Below are positions 9,332-14,643 of a stretch of DNA of 14,643 bases, one piece after another. This stretch comes from Ramlibacter sp. (GTDB taxonomy: Bacteria; Pseudomonadota; Gammaproteobacteria; Burkholderiales; Burkholderiaceae_C). The translations under genes were made by a program, and so were the position numbers. Each line of letters starts with the position of its first letter. Positions within the stretch are counted from its first letter, which is position 1. The DNA is taken from NCBI GenBank assembly GCA_025351615.1, contig JANXVP010000300.1, positions 1 to 14,643 on the forward strand, read 5' to 3'. The notes beneath the pieces are model-generated. The model saw nothing but the letters and a program-made list of their open reading frames with translations. It did not search any database and was not told where the DNA came from.

Positions 9332-9356
9332 GACGGGCTCCTGAAACTTCGTTGGC

Positions 9357-9374
9357 GTCGCCCTCGCGGGCGAC
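9357..9374 (-). promoter_or_regulatory. Leader hairpin upstream of the rpmF ribosome site
   Basis: On the transcribed strand a perfect 7-bp stem (GTCGCCC with GGGCGAC) encloses a GCGA loop, a GNRA-type tetraloop, which makes a very stable RNA hairpin. It ends about 25 nt before the rpmF start codon and about 14 nt before the CAGGAG site, so it leaves the ribosome site open. There is no U-run after it, so it is not a terminator. Its place suggests a role in translation control or mRNA stability; that is inference. Confidence 0.55.
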
Positions 9375-9418
9375 TTTGGCATCACCTGGAAGACGGTCTG
9401 CCGGTGGATTGGAGGGGA

Positions 9419-9455
9419 CGCAACAGGCCGTTCAGGCAGTTGCGCGAAGCCTTCG
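9419..9455 (-). promoter_or_regulatory. Two adjoining inverted repeats at the likely rpmF transcript start
   Basis: Just downstream of the TATAAT box, on the minus strand, lies an 11-nt palindrome (CGAAGGCTTCG, 9455-9445). It is followed directly by a 26-nt imperfect inverted repeat (9444-9419). That repeat has outer arms CGCAAC/GTTGCG and inner arms GCC/GGC around TGAAC. The first could be an operator or part of the start region; the second could form a 5'-terminal RNA hairpin. Both are seen directly; their function is inferred. Confidence 0.45.
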
Positions 9456-9461
9456 ATTATA
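9456..9461 (-). promoter_or_regulatory. Candidate rpmF-plsX promoter -10 box (TATAAT)
   Basis: A perfect TATAAT lies on the minus strand in the yceD-rpmF gap, about 125 nt before the rpmF ATG, with a likely start near 9449. No good -35 hexamer is seen 16-18 nt upstream, and there is no extended TGn motif, so it may be weak or need an activator. In E. coli the rpmF-plsX-fab genes also have promoters near this place. A perfect TATAAT in such GC-rich DNA is uncommon. Confidence 0.5.
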
Positions 9462-9476
9462 GCCCAACTGACATTT

Positions 9477-10025
9477 CTACCTGGGTTTCCCTGGCTTGAA
9501 ACGCTGGAGCAGGGCAAAAGGATTGGCGCGCTCGGCCGATTCCGGCTCGAAATCGTCGTCAGCGACCGCCAACTTCACGGGCTCCGGGCAGACCTCATGG
9601 CGCGGCGCAACGGGCATGTCCATCAGCAATTCATCTTCGATCAGCTCGATCAGGTCAAAATTCCGGCTGAGCGCCAGCAGATCCACTTCCGAACTGTCGT
9701 CCCCGGCCATCGCGCTGTTCTCATCGGCCACAAACCGGAACGGACGCTCCACCTCGACAGCGACTTCCACCGGTGCAAGGCAGCGCTGGCACGTCAGAGG
9801 CAGGACCGTCCGGGCGCGCAGCCGCAGCCAGATCTCGGGATGCAGATGCTTCGGATTGTGGAGTTCGCCGGCCGCCGACCAGTTCAGCGCCGTGTCGGCG
9901 CCCCGGCCACCCGTCTCAGCCATCAGGCGCGGGTAGGTTTCGAGCCGGTCTGCGGCCGAAATTTTCCCCGCTTCTTCGGCAAAAGCCTTGACGTCGAGCC
10001 GCCGCGCGTCGAACACCTTCTTCAT
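9477..10025 (-). CDS. yceD: YceD family protein (DUF177), large-subunit rRNA accumulation
   Basis: Member of the YceD/DUF177 family, which is needed for normal 23S rRNA levels in the homologues studied. The 182-residue protein has the CxxC pair at Cys79 and Cys82 ([12 protein letters not shown]) and a third Cys at 146 (EVCP). It also has the hydrophobic-acidic block [21 protein letters not shown] at 123-143 and the C-terminal [10 protein letters not shown]. All of these are family hallmarks. The ATG at 10025 has no clear ribosome site. It is transcribed away from maf, with a gap of only 25 bp. yceD next to rpmF is a conserved pairing; both act on the large ribosomal subunit. Confidence 0.93.
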   Translation of the reverse strand: MKKVFDARRLDVKAFAEEAGKISAADRLETYPRLMAETGGRGADTALNWSAAGELHNPKHLHPEIWLRLRARTVLPLTCQRCLAPVEVAVEVERPFRFVADENSAMAGDDSSEVDLLALSRNFDLIELIEDELLMDMPVAPRHEVCPEPVKLAVADDDFEPESAERANPFALLQRFKPGKPR

Positions 10026-10050
10026 CAGGCGAGTGTAAGAGAATCGCTGG

Positions 10051-10671
10051 ATGACTGCGGCCGACTCTTCTTTCCCCCCCGACAGCGGCCCGGCACGGCC
10101 CCTGGTGCTGGGCTCGACCTCCCGCTATCGCCGCGAGTTGCTCAACCGGCTGCAGCTGCCGTTTGAAATCGCGTCGCCGCAGGTCGACGAGGCTGTGCGG
10201 CCGGGAGAAGGTCCCAGAGCCCTCGCCTTGCGTCTCGCACTCGAAAAGGCCCGCGCCGTTGCGGCCCGCTTTCCGGGGGCGGTGGTCATCGGATCAGACC
10301 AGGTCGCGGATCTGGACGGCGACGCGATCGGCAAACCAGGGACGCACGACCGCGCCGTGGAGCAGTTGCGCCGGATGCGAGGACGGAGCGTCGTTTTCCA
10401 GACGGCAGTCGCTGTCGTTTGTGAGGCGAGCGGCTTCTCGCAAGTGGACCTGGCCGCGGTGCGCGTGCGGTTTCGGGACTTGCGCGATGACGAGATCGAG
10501 GCCTATCTGCGTGCGGAGCGGCCGTACGATTGCGCCGGCAGCGCCAGGAGCGAAGGGCTGGGCATCTGCCTGCTGGATTCGATCGACAGCGACGATCCCA
10601 CGGCGCTGATCGGACTCCCGCTGATCCGGACTTGCCGGATGCTCCGGGCGGCAGGCCTCAGATTGCTGTGA
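10051..10671 (+). CDS. maf: Maf/YceF-type nucleoside triphosphate pyrophosphatase
   Basis: House-cleaning enzyme that hydrolyses non-canonical nucleotides; the YceF branch prefers 7-methyl-GTP. The 206-residue protein has LVLGSTSRYRRELL at 18-31, VIGSDQVADLDG at 79-90 with the likely catalytic Asp83, KPG at 95-97, and YDCAGSARSEGLGI at 159-172, the last being typical of the YceF branch. GLPL at 188-191 is also conserved. The first 16 residues (TAADSSFPPDSGPAR) are an unconserved extension, but no other ATG lies before the conserved core. The ribosome site is weak. It shares a 25-bp gap with the divergent yceD, and its TGA overlaps the next ATG as TGATG, which implies coupling. Confidence 0.92.
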   Translation: MTAADSSFPPDSGPARPLVLGSTSRYRRELLNRLQLPFEIASPQVDEAVRPGEGPRALALRLALEKARAVAARFPGAVVIGSDQVADLDGDAIGKPGTHDRAVEQLRRMRGRSVVFQTAVAVVCEASGFSQVDLAAVRVRFRDLRDDEIEAYLRAERPYDCAGSARSEGLGICLLDSIDSDDPTALIGLPLIRTCRMLRAAGLRLL

Positions 10672-11429
10672 TGGAGCGCGGCAGGCTCTATCTGGTTCCG
10701 GCGCCCCTGGACTTCGGGTGCGCCATCCAGGCGCCGCTGCGCGACGTCTTGCCCGAGGGCACGCTGCTGCGCGCGTCGCTGCTGACCCACTGGATCTGCG
10801 AGAACGCGAAGTCCGCGCGCGGCTACCTGAAACGGATCAACGAACTGCATCCGCTGGCCAGGCCGTTGCAGGAACTGCAGATCCATGAACTTCCACGCGA
10901 AGTGCACAAGAAGGGCGACCACGGCGGCAACTTTGACGCAAAGCCGCTGCTGGGCGCTGCCCTCGACGGCAACGACATCGGCCTGCTCAGCGAAGCCGGC
11001 ATGCCGGCTGTGGCCGACCCGGGCTCCTCGGTGGCACGCGCGGCACATGACCTGGAAATCGAGGTGGTGCCTCTGGTCGGGCCAGTGTCGCTGCTGCTGG
11101 CACTGGCCGCCAGCGGCCTCAACGGCCAGAACTTCGCTTTTGTCGGCTATCTGCCGCAGGAAGCCAGCGAGCGGGCTCGTCGCATCCGCGAGCTCGAGGC
11201 GCACGCCCTGAAAACCGGACAGAGCCAGCTGTTCATCGAAACGCCTTACCGCAATGCTGCCTTGTGGCTAGCCTTGCTGCAGACGCTGCAGCCCAACACC
11301 CGGTTGGCGGTCAGCAGCGGGTTGACGCTGCCCCAGGCAGTGAACCTGAGTTTGCCAGCGACCGCCTGGAAGCGGCAGCCGGCTCCGCTTGACAGCAACA
11401 CTCCGGCAGTGTTCCTGATCGGCCGCTAG
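10671..11429 (+). CDS. RsmI-like SAM-dependent methyltransferase (tetrapyrrole methylase fold)
   Basis: Putative S-adenosylmethionine methyltransferase of 252 residues. It resembles RsmI, the enzyme that methylates 16S rRNA C1402. Visible family blocks are RLYLVPAPL at 5-13, NDIGLLSEAGMPAVADPGSSVA at 101-122, EVVPLVGPVSLLLALAASGL at 131-150, and FAFVGYLPQEASERARRI at 155-172. Compared with RsmI it lacks the usual PIGNLxDIT motif after the first strand (here PAPLDFGCAI) and is about 30 residues shorter. It is probably a separate paralogue, with true rsmI elsewhere. The frame opens further upstream (10530), but the ATG at 10671 overlaps the maf stop by one base and begins the conserved core. 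Its stop lies within the same CTAG as the sppA stop. The substrate is unknown. Confidence 0.85.
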   Translation: MERGRLYLVPAPLDFGCAIQAPLRDVLPEGTLLRASLLTHWICENAKSARGYLKRINELHPLARPLQELQIHELPREVHKKGDHGGNFDAKPLLGAALDGNDIGLLSEAGMPAVADPGSSVARAAHDLEIEVVPLVGPVSLLLALAASGLNGQNFAFVGYLPQEASERARRIRELEAHALKTGQSQLFIETPYRNAALWLALLQTLQPNTRLAVSSGLTLPQAVNLSLPATAWKRQPAPLDSNTPAVFLIGR

Positions 11430-12457
11430 CGCAGGTTAGGGATGGCCTTGAGCGCGTGAATTGCGCCGTCCCCCATGGCGGCCCCGAATTTCTTGGCCAG
11501 CCGCTCGGCGACGTTGTCACGGCGCGTGTAATCCACCAGGTCTTCGGCCTTGACGATTTCACGCGCCACGAAGTCGAGGTTGCCGAGCTGGTCGGCCAGC
11601 CCCAGCTCCACGGCCTGCTGGCCAGTCCAGAACAGGCCGCTGAACAGCTCCGGTGTCTCCTTGAGCCGTGCGCCACGGCCGGCCTTCACTGCGTCGATGA
11701 ACTGGCGGTGGATCTGGTCGAGCATGGCTTGCGCGTAGGCGCGCTGCCTGTCGGTCTGCGGACTGAAGGGGTCCATGAAGCCCTTGTTCTCGCCAGCCGT
11801 CATCAGGCGCCGCTCCACGCCCAGCTTGTCCATCAGGCCGGTAAAGCCGAACCCCTCCATCAGGACGCCGATGCTGCCGACGATGCTCGCCTTGTCGACA
11901 AAGATCTTGTCGGTCGCGGAGGCGATGTAGTAGGCCGCGGACGCGCAGGTCTCCTCGACCACGGCATAGACCGGCTTTTTGTATTTGCCCTTGAGTCGCC
12001 GGATCTCGTCGTAGACGATGCCGGCCTGCACCGGGCTGCCGCCAGGGGAGTTCACCAGCAGCACGACCGCTTTCGCGCCTTCGTCTTCGAAGGCGGCGCG
12101 CATGGCGGCCACGATGAATTCGGCGCTGGCATCGGCGCCTGAAGCGATTTCTCCCTTGATCTCGATCACCGCCGTGTGCGGCAGTGACTTGTCGGTTCCC
12201 GACCCTCCCCGGTGCATGGCGGCCCACAGCAGGAACAGAATGAGCGCGAGCCACGAAAGCCGGAAGAAGTTGCGCCACCGGCGGGCTGCCCGCTGTTCTT
12301 CCAGCGTGGCGAACATCAGTCTTTCGAGCGTGGCTCGCTCCCAGCCAGGCGGACGGGGCTTGCCGTCGAGGTCGGTTTCCATCGCGGGAGCAACGCGGGC
12401 GACGCGTGGTTCACCCGGAGTCTCTTCCGGCGGCGGGCCGGCTGGCGATTCGGTCAT
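11426..12457 (-). CDS. sppA: S49 family signal peptide peptidase, SppA type
   Basis: Inner-membrane serine protease that degrades cleaved signal peptides and other membrane fragments. The 343-residue protein is the short single-domain form (E. coli SppA has about 618). A Pro/Glu-rich cytoplasmic N-terminus (1-60) leads to one membrane helix at about 64-81 (FFRLSWLALILFLLWAAM), with the protease domain outside. Conserved blocks are VVLLVNSPGGSPVQA at 131-145, ETCASAAYYIASATDKI at 169-185 with the nucleophile Ser173, IVGSIGVLM at 192-200, and GENKGFMDPF with the general base Lys225. The motif reads CASAAYY where CASGGYY is common. The ATG at 12457 is 1 bp after the Rieske stop. It converges on the methylase gene and shares the CTAG stop. 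Confidence 0.94.
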   Translation of the reverse strand: MTESPAGPPPEETPGEPRVARVAPAMETDLDGKPRPPGWERATLERLMFATLEEQRAARRWRNFFRLSWLALILFLLWAAMHRGGSGTDKSLPHTAVIEIKGEIASGADASAEFIVAAMRAAFEDEGAKAVVLLVNSPGGSPVQAGIVYDEIRRLKGKYKKPVYAVVEETCASAAYYIASATDKIFVDKASIVGSIGVLMEGFGFTGLMDKLGVERRLMTAGENKGFMDPFSPQTDRQRAYAQAMLDQIHRQFIDAVKAGRGARLKETPELFSGLFWTGQQAVELGLADQLGNLDFVAREIVKAEDLVDYTRRDNVAERLAKKFGAAMGDGAIHALKAIPNLR

Positions 12458-12458
12458 G

Positions 12459-12824
12459 TCAGAACTTCAGGGGTTGGAGGTTGTGGGCAGTATGCCAGTG
12501 CACCACGCCATCGCACTCGGTCAGGGTGATCCTGACCAGGCCGCCGCGGCATGGGCCGCCGGCGCAGCTTCCGGTGTCGGGGCGGTACACCGCGCCGTGG
12601 GTCGAGCACAGCAGCCAGCGCCCGCTGTCGTCGAAAAAACGGTTGGGCTGCCAGTCCATCTCCATGGCGACGTGGGCGCACCGGTTCAGGTAGGCGTACG
12701 CCAGCCCGTCGAAGCGAACTGCGAAGGCGCGGCAGGTCTGGCCGCCGAAGACCACGTCGAACGGAACCGCTTCGCCGCCATTGGCCAGGTCGGTCGAGTT
12801 GCAGAGCGCGACCGGCACACGCAC
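12459..12824 (-). CDS. Rieske [2Fe-2S] domain protein
   Basis: Small protein of about 121 residues that consists of one Rieske domain. The cluster ligands are Cys49 and His51 (NRCAHV) and Cys73 and His76 (LLCSTHGAVY), counted from the start chosen here. FFDDSGRWLLCSTHGAVYRPDTGSCAGGPC is typical of a small stand-alone group found beside sppA in betaproteobacteria. There is no signal peptide, so it is likely cytoplasmic. No ATG is available; the GTG at 12824 is chosen because GAGG, overlapping the upstream stop, lies 6 nt before it. GTG codons at 12854 and 12818 are alternatives. It starts 8 bp after the phosphatase gene and ends 1 bp before sppA. No partner oxygenase or reductase is nearby, so its electron-transfer role is unknown. 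Confidence 0.88.
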   Translation of the reverse strand: MRVPVALCNSTDLANGGEAVPFDVVFGGQTCRAFAVRFDGLAYAYLNRCAHVAMEMDWQPNRFFDDSGRWLLCSTHGAVYRPDTGSCAGGPCRGGLVRITLTECDGVVHWHTAHNLQPLKF

Positions 12825-12832
12825 GCAGTGCC

Positions 12833-13501
12833 TCAGGCGTGGTCCAGCAGCCACTGGTGCAGTTGCGGCACGGAATGCGCAACGAACAGCGGCTTCAGGT
12901 CGTGGAAGGTCTCCGGCGCGTGGGCGCCGTAGCTCACGCCGACGCGGGGACAGTGCGCGTTCAGCGCCATCTGAAGATCGTGGGTGGTGTCGCCGACCAT
13001 CAGGGTGCGGTCCGGGGTGGTTCCCAATTCGCCCATCAACTCCAGCAGCATCCGCGGATCGGGCTTGCCCGCTGTCTCGTCGGCTGTCCGCGAGCCATCG
13101 AACAGGCTCTTCAGCTCCACGCTGCGCAGGGCCTCGTCCAGTCCCCGGCGCGACTTGCCAGTCGCCACCGCGAGGCAGTGGTGACGCGCCTTGAGATCGG
13201 CCAGCAGCGGCAGGACGCCGTCAAACAGGGCGAGATCGTTTTGGTGGGAGGCGTAGTGATGCCGGTAGCGGCTGCCAAGCTCTGCGTATTTCGATTCGGG
13301 AACGTCCGGCGCCGCATGGGCCAGTGCCTGCATCAGCCCCATGCCGATGACATACGACGCGGCCTGGTCCGATGGCACGGTACCGCCGACATCGGCAACC
13401 GCACGCTGGATGCAGAGCACGATGCTCCGGGTCGAATCGAACAGCGTGCCGTCCCAGTCGAATGCAATCAGGTCAAAGTGGCGCGGGCGCAATCGGGTCA
13501 T
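12833..13501 (-). CDS. HAD family hydrolase, phosphoglycolate phosphatase-like
   Basis: Haloacid dehalogenase-fold phosphatase of 222 residues. Motif I is FDWDGTLFDS, with nucleophile Asp15 and Asp17. Motif II is AVATGKS with Thr114. Motif III is Lys146 in AGKPDPRMLLELM. Motif IV is MVGDTTHDLQMA, with Asp171 and Asp175. The helical cap between 25 and 90 places it with the Gph/PGP-type subfamily IA. Whether 2-phosphoglycolate is the real substrate cannot be told. The frame is open far upstream, but the ATG at 13501 starts just before motif I and has AGGA upstream; it overlaps the end of rluC by 29 nt in another frame. It is followed after 8 bp by the Rieske gene, so it is part of a tight rluC-to-sppA unit. 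Confidence 0.9.
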   Translation of the reverse strand: MTRLRPRHFDLIAFDWDGTLFDSTRSIVLCIQRAVADVGGTVPSDQAASYVIGMGLMQALAHAAPDVPESKYAELGSRYRHHYASHQNDLALFDGVLPLLADLKARHHCLAVATGKSRRGLDEALRSVELKSLFDGSRTADETAGKPDPRMLLELMGELGTTPDRTLMVGDTTHDLQMALNAHCPRVGVSYGAHAPETFHDLKPLFVAHSVPQLHQWLLDHA

Positions 13502-14474
13502 GGTCGGCAAATTTCCTGAGTTCGGCCGGCAGCGGGGAGACCAGTTCGATCCGTTCGCCGCTGGAAGGATGGTTGAACTGTAAACGCCATGCGTGCAGGA
13601 ACATGCGCTTGAACTCCAGCTTTTGCAGCGACTTGTTGAGTTCGAAGTCGCCGTATTTGCCGTCCCCGGCGATCGGATGGCCCTTCGACGCGAGGTGAAC
13701 GCGAATTTGGTGGGTGCGGCCGGTTTTGATCGTGACTTCGAGCAGGCTGAAGACGCCGTCAGCGATGGCAACGCGTCGCGCGACCCGCACAAGGGTGATT
13801 GACCTCATCCCGTCGGGGTCGTCCTTCGCCACCACCTTGACTCGCCGCTCTCCATCGGCCTGCAGGTATTTGTGCAACGCAGCGTCGATGACCTTGGTGC
13901 GCGCCGGCCAGGCGCCCGCGACGAGTGCCAGGTAGGTCTTGCCGGTGTCGCGCTCGCGGAACTGGTCCTGCAGATTGGTTAGCGCCGAGCGCTTCTTGGC
14001 GACCAGCAGGATGCCTGAGGTGTCACGGTCCAGCCGGTGCACCAGTTCCAGAAACCTGGCCGCCGGCCGGGCCTGCCGCAACTGCTCGATCACCCCGAAG
14101 CTCACGCCGCTTCCCCCATGCACCGCAACCCCCGCCGGTTTGTCGATTGCAATCAGCAGCTCGTCTTCAAACAGCACCGGAAATTCCCTGGCCGGCGCGG
14201 GATGCTCCGATTTCCCTGCGGCCGTTTCTGAAACGCGCACTGGCGGCAGCCGGATCCTGTCACCCGCGGCGACGCGCGTGTCGGCCGAGGCGCGACCCTT
14301 GTTCACCCGCACTTCGCCGCTGCGGATGATGCGGTACACATGGGTCTTGGGCACGCCTTTGAGATGGCGGATCAGGAAGTTGTCCAGCCGCTGACCCGCC
14401 GACTCTTCGTCCACATCCAGCCATTTCACCTGCGCATTTGCAGCCTGTCCATTGCCCCCTATAATGTGTTTCAC
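13473..14474 (-). CDS. rluC: 23S rRNA pseudouridine synthase RluC (RluA family)
   Basis: Converts specific uridines in 23S rRNA (955, 2504 and 2580 in E. coli RluC) to pseudouridine. The 333-residue protein has an S4 RNA-binding domain (about 28-76: GQRLDNFLIRHLKGVPKTHVYRIIRSGEVRVNKGR). The synthase domain carries LVHRLDRDTSG at 145-154 with catalytic Asp149, TGKTYLALVAG, TIKTGRTHQIRVHLASKGHPIAGDGKYG, and LHAWRLQFNHPSSGE. The start is a GTG at 14474; a second GTG at 14429 would still keep the S4 domain. The E. coli protein has about 8 residues before the matching VK, so either could be right. No strong ribosome site is seen for either. It is transcribed away from the probable rne leader, as in E. 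coli. Confidence 0.93.
   Translation of the reverse strand: MKHIIGGNGQAANAQVKWLDVDEESAGQRLDNFLIRHLKGVPKTHVYRIIRSGEVRVNKGRASADTRVAAGDRIRLPPVRVSETAAGKSEHPAPAREFPVLFEDELLIAIDKPAGVAVHGGSGVSFGVIEQLRQARPAARFLELVHRLDRDTSGILLVAKKRSALTNLQDQFRERDTGKTYLALVAGAWPARTKVIDAALHKYLQADGERRVKVVAKDDPDGMRSITLVRVARRVAIADGVFSLLEVTIKTGRTHQIRVHLASKGHPIAGDGKYGDFELNKSLQKLEFKRMFLHAWRLQFNHPSSGERIELVSPLPAELRKFADHDPIAPAPL
14437..14465 (+). promoter_or_regulatory. Candidate sigma-70 promoter of rne, pointing out of the window
   Basis: On the plus strand a perfect TATAAT lies at 14460-14465. TTTGCA (four of six to consensus) lies 17 bp upstream at 14437-14442. A start near 14472 is expected. The promoter lies inside the 5' end of rluC, on the opposite strand. 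In E. coli and many proteobacteria rne is divergent from rluC and has a long leader, so rne is the likely target; the gene itself is not in the window. Confidence 0.6.
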
Positions 14475-14643
14475 TAGCGTAACGCTGTAAGTGGTTGATT
14501 TGTCTGGAGTTTAGTCCACACACTGCCACCGGCTGCGCTGGAAGGTCGATGCCACTGGCAACGGACGCGCGCAGCTTGCAGGCTCGATGGCTGCAGTCGC
14601 CCGCCCCGCCGCCGGAGCTGCCGACACTTTGAAATACTGATAC
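14466..14643 (+). promoter_or_regulatory. Probable 5' untranslated leader of rne (partial)
   Basis: About 170 nt after the candidate promoter holds no credible gene: short frames are closed by stops, including TGA near the right edge. It has inverted repeats. At 14472-14493 CACTAGCG pairs with CGCT and AGTG across a 3-nt bulge, right at the expected transcript start. At 14501-14522 TGT-c-TGGA pairs with TCCA-c-ACA around a 6-nt loop. At about 14551-14562 TGCC pairs with GGCA. In E. coli the long rne leader lets RNase E control its own mRNA; a similar role here is inferred from position only. Confidence 0.45.

Noticed and set aside
9332..9382. N-terminal extension of L32 from an upstream in-frame ATG
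   Set aside because: L32 proteins start MAVQQ, the ATG at 9331 has a strong CAGGAG site, and the extension would cover the leader hairpin.
13502..13792. Longer start for the HAD phosphatase
   Set aside because: The extra 97 residues lie wholly within rluC in another frame and resemble no phosphatase N-terminus.

Overview
The window is GC-rich (by eye a little over 60%) and looks like core chromosome from a betaproteobacterium. The evidence is the gene order. On the minus strand it reads rluC, HAD phosphatase, Rieske protein, sppA, and later yceD, rpmF, plsX, fabH, fabD, fabG, acpP, fabF, a small YgfX-like membrane protein, rpoE, rseA, rseB and degP/mucD. A short plus-strand pair (maf plus an RsmI-like methylase) sits between the two blocks. 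The genus cannot be fixed from this sequence. I saw no mobile element, phage gene, tRNA, rRNA or CRISPR array.

Layout from left to right. Positions 1-3127 hold the envelope-stress module on the minus strand: sigma factor RpoE, membrane anti-sigma RseA, periplasmic sensor RseB and the protease DegP/MucD, which is cut by the window edge exactly at its catalytic Ser motif. Positions 3124-3576 hold a two-helix YgfX-like protein whose stop overlaps the rpoE start (ATGA). Positions 3621-9331 hold the fatty-acid and phospholipid initiation cluster: FabF, AcpP, FabG, FabD, FabH, PlsX and ribosomal protein L32. YceD lies upstream at 9477-10025. Positions 10051-11429 hold maf and the methylase on the plus strand. 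Positions 11426-14474 hold SppA, a Rieske protein, a HAD phosphatase and RluC on the minus strand. At the right edge, a promoter and about 170 nt of leader point out of the window on the plus strand. By the conserved rne/rluC divergent arrangement this is probably the leader of rne (RNase E), whose coding region is not in view.

How the genes work together: PlsX and FabH/FabD/FabG/FabF with ACP start and elongate fatty acids and feed acyl-phosphate to phospholipid synthesis. L32 and YceD tie the cluster to ribosome assembly. The sigma-E module senses envelope damage, and it lies directly downstream of fabF on the same strand with no obvious terminator between. SppA clears membrane and signal-peptide fragments.

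This is an ordinary housekeeping region. I found no clearly new system. The points most worth a second look are the unusually structured leader of rpmF, the divergent rne/rluC control region, the translational coupling of a YgfX-like protein to rpoE, a hairpin between rseB and degP, and a low-GC patch inside plsX. No stretch longer than 300 bases lacks a gene; the longest gaps are 9332-9476 and 14475-14643, both annotated below.
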